Made by a program: the position numbers and the translations under genes
The notes under the pieces: model-generated
Seen by the model: the letters and a program-made list of their open reading frames with translations, nothing else
Told to the model about the DNA's origin: nothing
The model's database searches: none
Shown: positions 1 to 5,805 of the stretch, piece after piece
Layout of the letters: each line of letters starts with the position of its first letter
How positions within the stretch are numbered: the first letter of the stretch is position 1
Assembly: GCA_013044085.1 (NCBI GenBank)
Contig: JABEVI010000249.1
Span: forward strand, 1-11,700
DNA from: Steroidobacteraceae bacterium
Lineage (GTDB): Bacteria > Pseudomonadota > Gammaproteobacteria > Steroidobacterales > Steroidobacteraceae
Direction of reading: 5' to 3'
Length of the DNA: 11,700 nucleotides

Positions 1-844
1 CATGCAAGCACCGTGCGGCGCGATCGGCTTCGGCGATCAGTGTTTCCAAACTGGGGATGTGCGCGTCCCACTCGATGAGCGTCGGCTGGGGGCCGAAGCG
101 CCGCAACGCGCTCTCGTACAAGCCCCAGACCTCCTCGGCGACCGGCCGGTCGTGGCTGTCGATCAGCAACGGGGCCGGCAATCCGGTCTTGCGGGTGAAG
201 CCGGCGAGATGAATTTCGCGCACACTCCTCACCGGGATGGCGGCGAGGTAATCCTGCGCGTCGAAGCCGTGATTGACGCTGTTCACGAACACGTTGTTGA
301 CGTCGAGGAGCAATCCGCAGCCGCTGCGCCGGGCCAGTTCGGCGACGAAGGCCGCTTCCGACAGCGTGTCGTCGCAAAATCGCAGGTAGCTGGAGATGTT
401 CTCGATCAAAATCGGCCGCCCCAGCGCCTCTTCGACCTGGGTGATGCGCGATACCACGAGATCGAGAGCCTCGGCGGTGTGCGGCAGCGGCAATAATTCG
501 TTCAAATGCAGCCCGTCGACCGCGCCCCAGCAGAGGTGCTCGGAGACCAGGGCCGGTTCGTAACGATCCACCAGTTCGCGCAAGCGGCTCAGGTGGGCAG
601 GATCGAGGTCGTCCGCCGAACCGATCGAGAGGCCGACGCCATGCAGGCTCAACGGATAATCGCCGCGAATGCGTTCGAGTGCTCGATGGGCGGCGCCGCC
701 GGCACCAAAATAATTCTCGCTATGTACCTCGAACCATGCGATCGGCGGTCGTTCGGCAAGCACGCGATCGACGTGCGGTGCGCGCAGACCGATCCCGGCT
801 TGCGCCGGGATCGGAGATTGCGTGCGGGCCGCGGTCGCGCCCAC
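1..844 (-). CDS. bufB: MNIO family bufferin maturase BufB (DUF692), 3' end cut by the window edge
   Basis: This is a DUF692 multinuclear non-heme iron oxidase. By family knowledge these enzymes modify cysteines of a bufferin precursor (to thiooxazole-type heterocycles) in the cytoplasm before export. 281 codons are visible on the minus strand and the frame is open at position 1, so the C-terminus is missing. Motifs in order: GIGLRAPH (17-24), WFEVHSENYF (37-46), SLHGVGLSIG (66-75), VSEHLCW (100-106), ILIENISSY (145-153), LLLDVNNVFVNSVNHG (178-193), EIHLAGF (210-216), LIDSHDRPV (227-235) and LIEWD (256-260). The His, Glu, Asp and Asn residues in these motifs are the expected iron ligands. The start is GTG at 844-842, the only start codon between the in-frame stop of bufA1 (853-851) and the conserved GLRAPH motif. 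AAGGG lies about 10 bases upstream, inside the end of bufA1. It follows bufA1 by six bases, so the two form one operon. A perfect hairpin lies within its early codons. Confidence 0.93.
   Translation of the reverse strand, partial: MGATAARTQSPIPAQAGIGLRAPHVDRVLAERPPIAWFEVHSENYFGAGGAAHRALERIRGDYPLSLHGVGLSIGSADDLDPAHLSRLRELVDRYEPALVSEHLCWGAVDGLHLNELLPLPHTAEALDLVVSRITQVEEALGRPILIENISSYLRFCDDTLSEAAFVAELARRSGCGLLLDVNNVFVNSVNHGFDAQDYLAAIPVRSVREIHLAGFTRKTGLPAPLLIDSHDRPVAEEVWGLYESALRRFGPQPTLIEWDAHIPSLETLIAEADRAARCLH
791..812. repeat. Perfect hairpin inside the start region of bufB
   Basis: GATCCCGGC (791-799), loop TTGC (800-803), then GCCGGGATC (804-812) form a perfect 9-base-pair, GC-rich stem. In the bufB frame it encodes residues around IPAQAGI, just before the conserved GLRAPH motif. 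The arm sequence resembles small REP-like palindromes found between genes in many proteobacteria. It may equally be a chance result of the PAQAGIG protein motif. In mRNA it would fold about 30 bases after the bufB GTG start. Confidence 0.6.
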
Positions 845-850
845 GCTCGA

Positions 851-1120
851 TCAACCCTTGGCCGGCTTCGTCGAACCGCCGGCGATTTTCTGGCACAGCC
901 CGGCCGGCACGGCGATGAAGGCGTTCGGATCGCGAGCCTTCGCGTCCTGACCGGCGCAGGAGTGACCAACGGTGTGGCAGTCATTCTTGTGAGCTGCGTT
1001 GATGCCGTAGCACTTCTGCATCTTCGGTGCCGCCGCATGGCTGCTGGAGGCGGCGAAGGTGCCGGCGCCGACCGTCAAGACGCCGATCAGGGCGATGCGC
1101 AAAGTCTGTCGTGAATTCAT
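851..1120 (-). CDS. bufA1: BufA1 family bufferin-type metallophore precursor (DUF2282)
   Basis: The 89-residue precursor has a Sec-type signal peptide: basic start (MNSRQTLR), hydrophobic core 9-24 and a likely cleavage after the SSSHA stretch near residue 29. The mature part carries the DUF2282 pattern: KCYG (Cys37), KNDC (Cys48), HSCAGQ (Cys55), then DPNAF, VPAGLC (Cys76) and QKIAGGS. Four cysteines is the normal count for this family. Histidines 44, 49 and 53 lie among them. By family knowledge, bufferins are ribosomally made peptides whose cysteines are modified by an MNIO enzyme. They are then exported to the periplasm, where they bind copper. The ATG at 1120-1118 is preceded by GAGGTC at good spacing. 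The adjacent downstream bufB (six-base gap) gives strong context. The assignment is firm at the family level; the metal actually bound here is inferred. Confidence 0.93.
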   Translation of the reverse strand: MNSRQTLRIALIGVLTVGAGTFAASSSHAAAPKMQKCYGINAAHKNDCHTVGHSCAGQDAKARDPNAFIAVPAGLCQKIAGGSTKPAKG

Positions 1121-1152
1121 GATGACCTCGTTGGTTGGTGAGAGCGCGACAA

Positions 1153-1190
1153 AAGCTACTGGCCTGGTTGGAGCATGTCAATTCAATTGA
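1153..1190 (-). promoter_or_regulatory. Predicted promoter of bufA1 with an overlapping inverted repeat
   Basis: On the minus strand a perfect -35 hexamer TTGACA (1181-1176) is followed after exactly 17 bases by TAGCTT (1158-1153), a weaker -10 match. Transcription would start near 1146, giving a leader of about 25 bases before bufA1. The inverted repeat TCAATT-C-AATTGA (1178-1190, perfect 6-base arms) overlaps the -35 box. It could be an operator, but no regulator can be assigned from this sequence. AT-rich arms in GC-rich DNA make it stand out. The promoter call is a reading by eye. Confidence 0.45.
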
Positions 1191-1934
1191 GGCGCGTGGG
1201 ACGAAGTATTTTGTTGACCAGGGATGTAACTATTCCGCTGTTTCCGCGTACCACTGACGGTGTCACATATAGTTCATAAATGACGAGGTCGTTTTTGCGG
1301 GAGCCCGGCCATGGCTAGACGCTAGGGAGCTACTGACGTGATTGAGGCAGTGCGATTGCTCGAGGGGGCGATTCTCTTGGGGAGGTGGGCCGTTTGCCGT
1401 GTCCATGAATGTTCGTCGCGCACATGGGTTTCAGGCTTGAACGGCAGGCAGTCGCGCAGAGTGAATATTTGAATGCCGAGAATAGGTGGCGTCGGGCGAT
1501 GGTTGGTCGACGACGACTCGTTTCCCCGGCTAAATTGAACAACTCATCGTACGAATGGCCTATGAAGAGCGAGTGATTGTCGAAACGGATACCGATCCGT
1601 GTGCCCATGCTCGGCTGCGCGATACACGACTACATGGAAAATGGTCACCGCGAGCTAAACCAACAAGGCCTCGGCAATCGATCGATCCTACCGTGCCGCC
1701 TTTCGCCGTCACAGTCAGGGCCAATCGAGGACCGAAGGCGTTGGCGCGGAATGGTGAATTACTGCGAACGAGCCACCGCGTGCACGTGTCGGTGTCATTT
1801 AACGATGCGCGGTAGGCACCATCTTGCTTGCGGCGCTAATTCGCGATGCAGCGAATGCGTCCGTGGTCTCGAACACTACGGAATCGCCTTGTGGCAACTG
1901 GAGGGCGTGCCCGGCGTCGCGGCCGCCCGCACCC
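1191..1934. other. Long non-coding stretch between the buf operon and the GAF membrane protein
   Basis: No gene is supported here. The open frames on either strand (for example 1330-1608 minus and 1577 onward plus) show no recognisable domain, no convincing ribosome binding site and no signal or membrane segment. The composition is less GC-rich than the flanking genes, mainly over about 1200-1560. A short perfect inverted repeat, ATTCGC-GATGCA-GCGAAT (1839-1856), lies downstream of the GAF protein gene. It has no T-run, so it is not a convincing terminator. No tRNA or riboswitch was seen. Confidence 0.5.
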
Positions 1935-3692
1935 TCAGGTGGCGACCAGACGCCGCGCTTCCTGGACTACCTGGTCGGTTGGCAACGCGCCCTCTGCAAC
2001 CCGCGTGACGAAGCGGCCGTGCAGCTCGGCACGCAGCGCGACGATGCAGGCGGCGATCCCCGTCGCGGCCTTGTCGAGGAATTCAACTTCCGCCCGTGCA
2101 TACCGACCTTCGGGCTTTGCGCCGCAGACCAGCACGCCCTCGAGACGTCCGCGGATCACGAGCGGCAGCGCAAGACCGCTCGCGCCCTGCGCGCTCGAGA
2201 CCGTCGACAGGTCGAGCGGTGCGAGCGTCGCGCGCAGCCGGACCATCGCCGCGTCGTCGACGGGTAGCCGTGCGGGCGCTCCGCGCGCAGTCTCGCTCGC
2301 CGCGACGCGCTCGTACCCTGAGTTCGCGATGAGGTACAGAGCCGCGCTTCGGCCGCCCGCGTGGGACGCGAAGACCTCCGTCGTACGTTCGAACAACGTC
2401 GTGGGGTGGGCGACGAAGCCCGCGTCCCGCAGGAACGCAAGGATCGCGTTGCGATCGCGGTATTCCCTGCGGAAGATCAGGCGCTCGACGCTGTCCTCGC
2501 CCCAGCGGTGGATGCGTTGGATCGAGATGCCCAGGAGGAGCGGCACCGCGAGATCGAGCGCCATCCCCGCATTCTTGCTGATCACACTGCGCTCTATCAA
2601 GCTCTCGAGGAGCGAGAGCGTGCCGATCAACAGGGCGGTCAGCAAGCCGAACACCAGCGCCCGGTTGGCGACGAAGCGGACCGCGACCAGCCTTTGGCTG
2701 AGGGCGGCATAGCTCAACATCGTGAATATCGCGACGTTCAGCAGGACCTGACTCCATCGGAGCAGGTCGTGTTCGGCGTCGGTGGAACCGACGAGCATGT
2801 TCGTCGCGACCAGCGGCAACAGCAACACGACGCTCGCGATGAACCAGCGAATCCGCAATCGGCTCTCCGCGTCTCCGTGCCGGTAGCCCTGGATGAGGGT
2901 GATCAAGGGGACGACTAAGGCGATCGCGCCGAGCGCGATCGGGATCGCTCCGGCGGTCAACCATCCCGAGGCCTGTTGACCGGCGAGCATCGCCCACGCG
3001 GGGCGCAATTCGCTCAGGTACATCAGGATCAAGACGCCGATGTAGGCGACGAGTGCGCCCCGACGCCGGCGGATCCTTCCACGCGGCCGTGCGAGCGCGG
3101 CGGCCGTGACGTAGAGTCCCAGGAAGGCGGTCGGACCGCCGAGCAGCGACCATAGGCCGCTCGCGACCAGGTTCCACGGTGGCGCCAGCGGGATCGTCTT
3201 GACTCCCCCTCCTACGACGATACTGAGAGCGAACAGGCACAGTCCCGCGGTCGCCGCAGTTTCGCCGCGCCAGAGCATCAGGAGTCCGAACAGCAGGATG
3301 AACGCGGCGACGGTCAGCCCCGCGGCTCGACCGTGGGTGTCGGCGCGCACGGCGTGGAACGCGATGCGGACCTCGGCGGTCCCCCGATGCACAGAGAGCG
3401 GGAACGTGAGGCGGCGGGGCACGTTCTCTTCGATCAACGCCGCCCGCGTCGCGAAGTGTTGCTCGGCGAATCGCAGGTGGTCGCCGGCGTGCACCGGTGC
3501 CGCCGCCGCATCGGCCGGAATCGGCGCCAGCATGCAGACCCCCCGATCGCACGCGGCATGGAAAGGCAGTCGATTGCTCGGCGCGCATTGCATGCCATAC
3601 GACGCGATCACGACGCTCGAGATCAGCAATCGCGGCAGCCAAAACCGCCACGTCCGGTGATTCGTGTCGTGTCCAATCTCGAGTGCACGCAT
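1935..3692 (-). CDS. Multi-pass membrane protein with C-terminal GAF domain (sensor-like, no kinase domain)
   Basis: The protein has 585 residues. A first membrane segment lies at about 17-34. Residues 40-118 form a periplasmic stretch whose RGVCMLAPIPADAAAAPVHAGD portion (50-71) looks like a degenerate PDZ loop. A block of eight or nine helices follows (about 123-141, 145-161, 175-200, 211-227, 245-268, 282-301, 313-332, 345-362, 376-391). A linker (VERLIFRREYRDRNAILAF, 402-420) leads to a cytoplasmic GAF domain (about 425-555, with LPLVIRGRLEGVLVCG at 509-524 and FLDKAATGIAAC at 538-549). The layout matches the sensor half of membrane histidine kinases, but the chain ends about 30 residues after the GAF domain, with no H-box or ATPase. 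The ATG at 3692-3690 is chosen because AGAGGG lies about 8 bases upstream; a longer frame reaches 3830 but lacks one. A possible -10 (TAGAAT, 3723-3718) lies just upstream. The ligand is unknown. Confidence 0.85.
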   Translation of the reverse strand: MRALEIGHDTNHRTWRFWLPRLLISSVVIASYGMQCAPSNRLPFHAACDRGVCMLAPIPADAAAAPVHAGDHLRFAEQHFATRAALIEENVPRRLTFPLSVHRGTAEVRIAFHAVRADTHGRAAGLTVAAFILLFGLLMLWRGETAATAGLCLFALSIVVGGGVKTIPLAPPWNLVASGLWSLLGGPTAFLGLYVTAAALARPRGRIRRRRGALVAYIGVLILMYLSELRPAWAMLAGQQASGWLTAGAIPIALGAIALVVPLITLIQGYRHGDAESRLRIRWFIASVVLLLPLVATNMLVGSTDAEHDLLRWSQVLLNVAIFTMLSYAALSQRLVAVRFVANRALVFGLLTALLIGTLSLLESLIERSVISKNAGMALDLAVPLLLGISIQRIHRWGEDSVERLIFRREYRDRNAILAFLRDAGFVAHPTTLFERTTEVFASHAGGRSAALYLIANSGYERVAASETARGAPARLPVDDAAMVRLRATLAPLDLSTVSSAQGASGLALPLVIRGRLEGVLVCGAKPEGRYARAEVEFLDKAATGIAACIVALRAELHGRFVTRVAEGALPTDQVVQEARRLVAT

Positions 3693-3792
3693 GCCCAACC
3701 CTCTTGCGAACGATGCGATTCTAGCGATACCCGCAGATCGCCGCTCGCCCAAGAACTCTGCTGTCCACCCTGGCGCCACGACACGGCTGGAG

Positions 3793-3827
3793 AAAGGATA
3801 ATCCACCTTTCCACGAGGTGCTCGTGG
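3793..3827. repeat. Two abutting inverted repeats upstream of the GAF membrane protein gene
   Basis: AAAGG (3793-3797) pairs with CCTTT (3806-3810). Directly next to it CCACGAG (3811-3817) pairs perfectly with CTCGTGG (3821-3827) around a 3-base loop. They lie about 100-135 bases upstream of the GAF protein start and about 120 bases past the end of the DUF4197 gene. Neither is followed by a T-run, so an operator or an mRNA structure is as likely as a terminator. Confidence 0.4.
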
Positions 3828-3950
3828 CACTCGCTTGTATGGGGCGGGGTGAAAGCAGTGAACTCATCAGTTGCCCGACGGCCACCCGCCATTGAGGCAA
3901 GCCGTGGCCGCCTCGTTGGCGGATCTCGGGTCAATTCGTTCCCTGTCGGC

Positions 3951-4745
3951 TCAGCCGCCGAAGACTTTCTTCAGCAGAGCGGTGCCGCGCGCGGCGGGAT
4001 TCTCCCGGATGGACTGTTCCTCCTCGCCGATAACCGTAAACAGTCCGTCCAGTGTCTCTCGAGTCACGTAATCGTCGAGGTTGAACAGGCTGCCATGATG
4101 GTTCGCGGGCTTGCCGCCGAATGATTCCAGGGCGCCGAGCGCGCCGCCGATCTCGCTGCCGGCGCCGCTCGACGTGAACGCCTTGTACTTGCGGGTTACG
4201 CCCACCCGATCGGTGGCCGCGGCGACGATCGGATGAATTCGGGCCGCCAGCGCCTGGCCTGCGACGCGCCGGAAGTAATCGGTCGCGGCATGATTATCGC
4301 CGGTGAGAATCCGGCGGGCGTCGCTCAGGGTCATTTTGCGAATCGCGTCGCCGAATATCTGCGCGACCTGGGGAACTGCCATCTCGGCGGCGCGGTTCAT
4401 GCTGAGTTCGAACGCATCGACCTGGGCACCCTGGCCCAGCGTGCGTGCGAGGTTTGCCGCCTGCTCGAGCTTGCCGGGTAGCGGAATGCGGACCTTGGGG
4501 TTGTTCCAGAACCCGTTCTTGCGGCCCAGGCTCCGGATCGCGTTCTGGGTGCCCGTCGCCAGGGCCTCCCTGAGGGCGGCCGCGATCTCGGTGGTGGGCA
4601 GGCTCCTGCCGAGCTGAGCGGAATGGTGTGGCCCATCGACCGCTTTCAACAGATCCTGGAACGGATTGTCACCGGCATGAGCCGCCGTGAGACTGGTCGC
4701 GGTCAATGCGGCTGCGAACAGGGCTTGTCGTACGATGAGGCGCAT
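3951..4745 (-). CDS. DUF4197 domain-containing exported protein
   Basis: The 264-residue protein has a signal peptide (basic MRLIVRQ, hydrophobic 8-22, likely cleavage after AHA at residue 24), so it acts outside the cytoplasm, probably in the periplasm. The rest is DUF4197 at the family's usual length. Recognisable blocks are ALREALATGTQNAI (57-70), KNGFWNNPKVRIPLPG (76-91), a LGQGAQVDAFELSMNRAAE stretch (about 103-121) and the ARRILTGDNHAATDYFRR stretch in the middle. The molecular function of DUF4197 is not known. The ATG at 4745-4743 has only a weak GGCGAG ribosome binding site, but it places the signal peptide correctly. It is transcribed in the same direction as tetR upstream (203-base gap) and the GAF protein downstream (258-base gap). 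Co-transcription is possible but not shown. Confidence 0.92.
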   Translation of the reverse strand: MRLIVRQALFAAALTATSLTAAHAGDNPFQDLLKAVDGPHHSAQLGRSLPTTEIAAALREALATGTQNAIRSLGRKNGFWNNPKVRIPLPGKLEQAANLARTLGQGAQVDAFELSMNRAAEMAVPQVAQIFGDAIRKMTLSDARRILTGDNHAATDYFRRVAGQALAARIHPIVAAATDRVGVTRKYKAFTSSGAGSEIGGALGALESFGGKPANHHGSLFNLDDYVTRETLDGLFTVIGEEEQSIRENPAARGTALLKKVFGG

Positions 4746-4816
4746 GTTGATCTCGCCGAGTCTTGAAGGACCGTCCTATAGTTTATCCGTTGGGTTGGCG
4801 CCCGGCTCGGCAAACT

Positions 4817-4831
4817 CGCAAGTTGCGCAAC
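4817..4831. promoter_or_regulatory. Overlapping CGCAA/TTGCG palindromes upstream of the DUF4197 gene
   Basis: CGCAA-G-TTGCG (4817-4827) overlaps the perfect 10-base palindrome GTTGCGCAAC (4822-4831). The site lies 72-86 bases upstream of the DUF4197 start, between that gene and tetR. The same half-sites recur as CGCAA (5591-5595) and TTGCG (5610-5614) in the tetR/efflux intergenic region. A role as a binding site is inferred only from symmetry and recurrence. Confidence 0.3.
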
Positions 4832-4948
4832 GATGGGAGTAACACTGAAGTACTTGAGGCACTCGATTGAATTGGGGCGGGTCAATTAGGTGATTCTGCC
4901 CCTTGCGTCGCCCATGTTCGTGACTTACGTGCCGCGTTGTGAAAAACT

Positions 4949-5569
4949 CTATGCTTTCAAGTAAGCAAGCGCCAACTCGAGTAGTTCCGCTTGCAGGTCT
5001 GGCGTTTTAAACCGATTGGCTGTGTGGTCGACGGCGACAGCTCGAACCGTGTTGAGCAGTGAGCGGACGAGCACAAACATGCGCAGTGAAGAGACCGGGC
5101 CCACCCCGCGGAAACGGCCTCGATTGATTTCGCTCTCCAGCAGTCCGGCGACATGATCTGCAGTGATTTGGGTTCGCAACAGTGCTTCATCGCTCCATAG
5201 GCGCCGGATAAGCAGTGAGTGCAGTCGCGGGCGCCCTCCGAATACCCCGGTCATAATTGTGATGATCTCGCGCAACATCCCCTCAAGATCGTCATGGTCG
5301 GAGCCGGCGATGACTTCGTGCAAACGCTGTTGCGTCCGATCGCGTTCGCGTTCCACATAGGCGCGCAGAATGGCTAATTTGTTGGGGAAATATTGATAGA
5401 GGCTGCCGATCGAAATCCCGGCCCGCTCGGCGATTCGGTTGGTGTTGAATGCATCGTCGCCCTCGACGTGAAAGACCTGAGCCGTGGCATCCAAAATCGT
5501 TCCGACAGTGTCGGTCGAACGACTCTGGCGCGGCTTTTTTCTATAAATTTCAGATTGTTGACCGCGCAT
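4949..5569 (-). CDS. TetR/AcrR family transcriptional regulator
   Basis: This 206-residue protein has the TetR N-terminal DNA-binding domain: RQSRSTDTVGTILDATAQVF (14-33), then a helix-turn-helix over about 41-62, FNTNRIAERAGISIGSLYQY, then FPNKLAIL (61-68). The remaining residues form the helical ligand-binding and dimer domain, which is variable and gives no clue to the ligand. The ATG at 5569-5567 has a good GAGGAA ribosome binding site about 7 bases upstream. The gene is divergent from the RND efflux operon across roughly 220-240 bases. This is the classic arrangement for a local repressor of a pump (as with AcrR or TtgR) that also represses itself. Regulation of the pump is inferred from position. 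Confidence 0.94.
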   Translation of the reverse strand: MRGQQSEIYRKKPRQSRSTDTVGTILDATAQVFHVEGDDAFNTNRIAERAGISIGSLYQYFPNKLAILRAYVERERDRTQQRLHEVIAGSDHDDLEGMLREIITIMTGVFGGRPRLHSLLIRRLWSDEALLRTQITADHVAGLLESEINRGRFRGVGPVSSLRMFVLVRSLLNTVRAVAVDHTANRFKTPDLQAELLELALAYLKA

Positions 5570-5590
5570 GGCTATTTCCTCTTTGGGGCG

Positions 5591-5614
5591 CGCAATGCGA
5601 GTAGCGACGTTGCG
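5591..5614. promoter_or_regulatory. Candidate operator between tetR and the efflux operon
   Basis: CGCAA (5591-5595) and TTGCG (5610-5614) form an inverted repeat with a 14-base spacer, 22-45 bases upstream of the tetR start. Such spacing fits a TetR-type dimer site, but the arms are short. I could not find a convincing -35/-10 pair for either direction here. The same half-sites recur at 4817-4831. Confidence 0.3.
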
Positions 5615-5663
5615 GCCATGACCGATATCCTAATGATCAACCTTAAAGGAGGGAAGATTGAGG

Positions 5664-5738
5664 ATGAGAGCAACGATTGCATTGATCGGCATGGCCGTGA
5701 TGCTCGCGCCGCATGCGACGTTGGCAGCCCCGGCCTGA
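5664..5738 (+). CDS. 24-codon signal-peptide-like small ORF upstream of the efflux operon
   Basis: An ATG at 5664 is preceded by AAAGGAGGG (5645-5653) and a second GAGG directly at the start codon, the strongest ribosome binding site in the window. The frame encodes MRATIALIGMAVMLAPHA and six more residues ending in LAAPA, then TGA at 5736-5738. It reads like a complete Sec signal peptide: basic start, hydrophobic core and an alanine-rich cleavage region, with nothing after it. It lies in the intergenic region 46-67 bases before the first pump gene. It could be a leader peptide, a remnant of an exported protein broken early, or a chance frame. No family is recognised. Confidence 0.35.
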   Translation: MRATIALIGMAVMLAPHATLAAPA

Positions 5739-5805
5739 ACGAGCGAACTGTCGAGCGCCGCCAAGTGCTTGAAGCGGTTTTATAGTGCGGATTCGGGGGC
5801 GGTGT

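Noticed and set aside
2..1114. Long plus-strand open frames opposite bufB and bufA1
   Set aside because: The minus strand shows clear DUF692 and DUF2282 proteins over the same bases. The plus frames have no recognisable domain and are mirror frames of GC-rich codons.
1330..1608. 92-codon minus-strand frame in the gene-poor stretch
   Set aside because: No domain, no signal or membrane segment and no clear ribosome binding site. It is consistent with a chance frame.
1577..2008. 143-codon plus-strand frame containing GCAIHDYME, slightly like the start of Rof-type proteins
   Set aside because: The likeness is limited to a few residues, the rest does not follow the family, there is no good ribosome binding site, and the 3' part runs opposite the GAF protein gene.
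3879..3910. CGGCCAC/GTGGCCG stem after the DUF4197 gene as a terminator
   Set aside because: The 7-base stem is perfect, but the loop is 18 bases and no T-run follows, so it does not meet the standard for an intrinsic terminator.
4874..4902. GGGGC/GCCCC stem downstream of tetR as a terminator
   Set aside because: Only five base pairs with a 19-base loop and no T-run on the minus strand.
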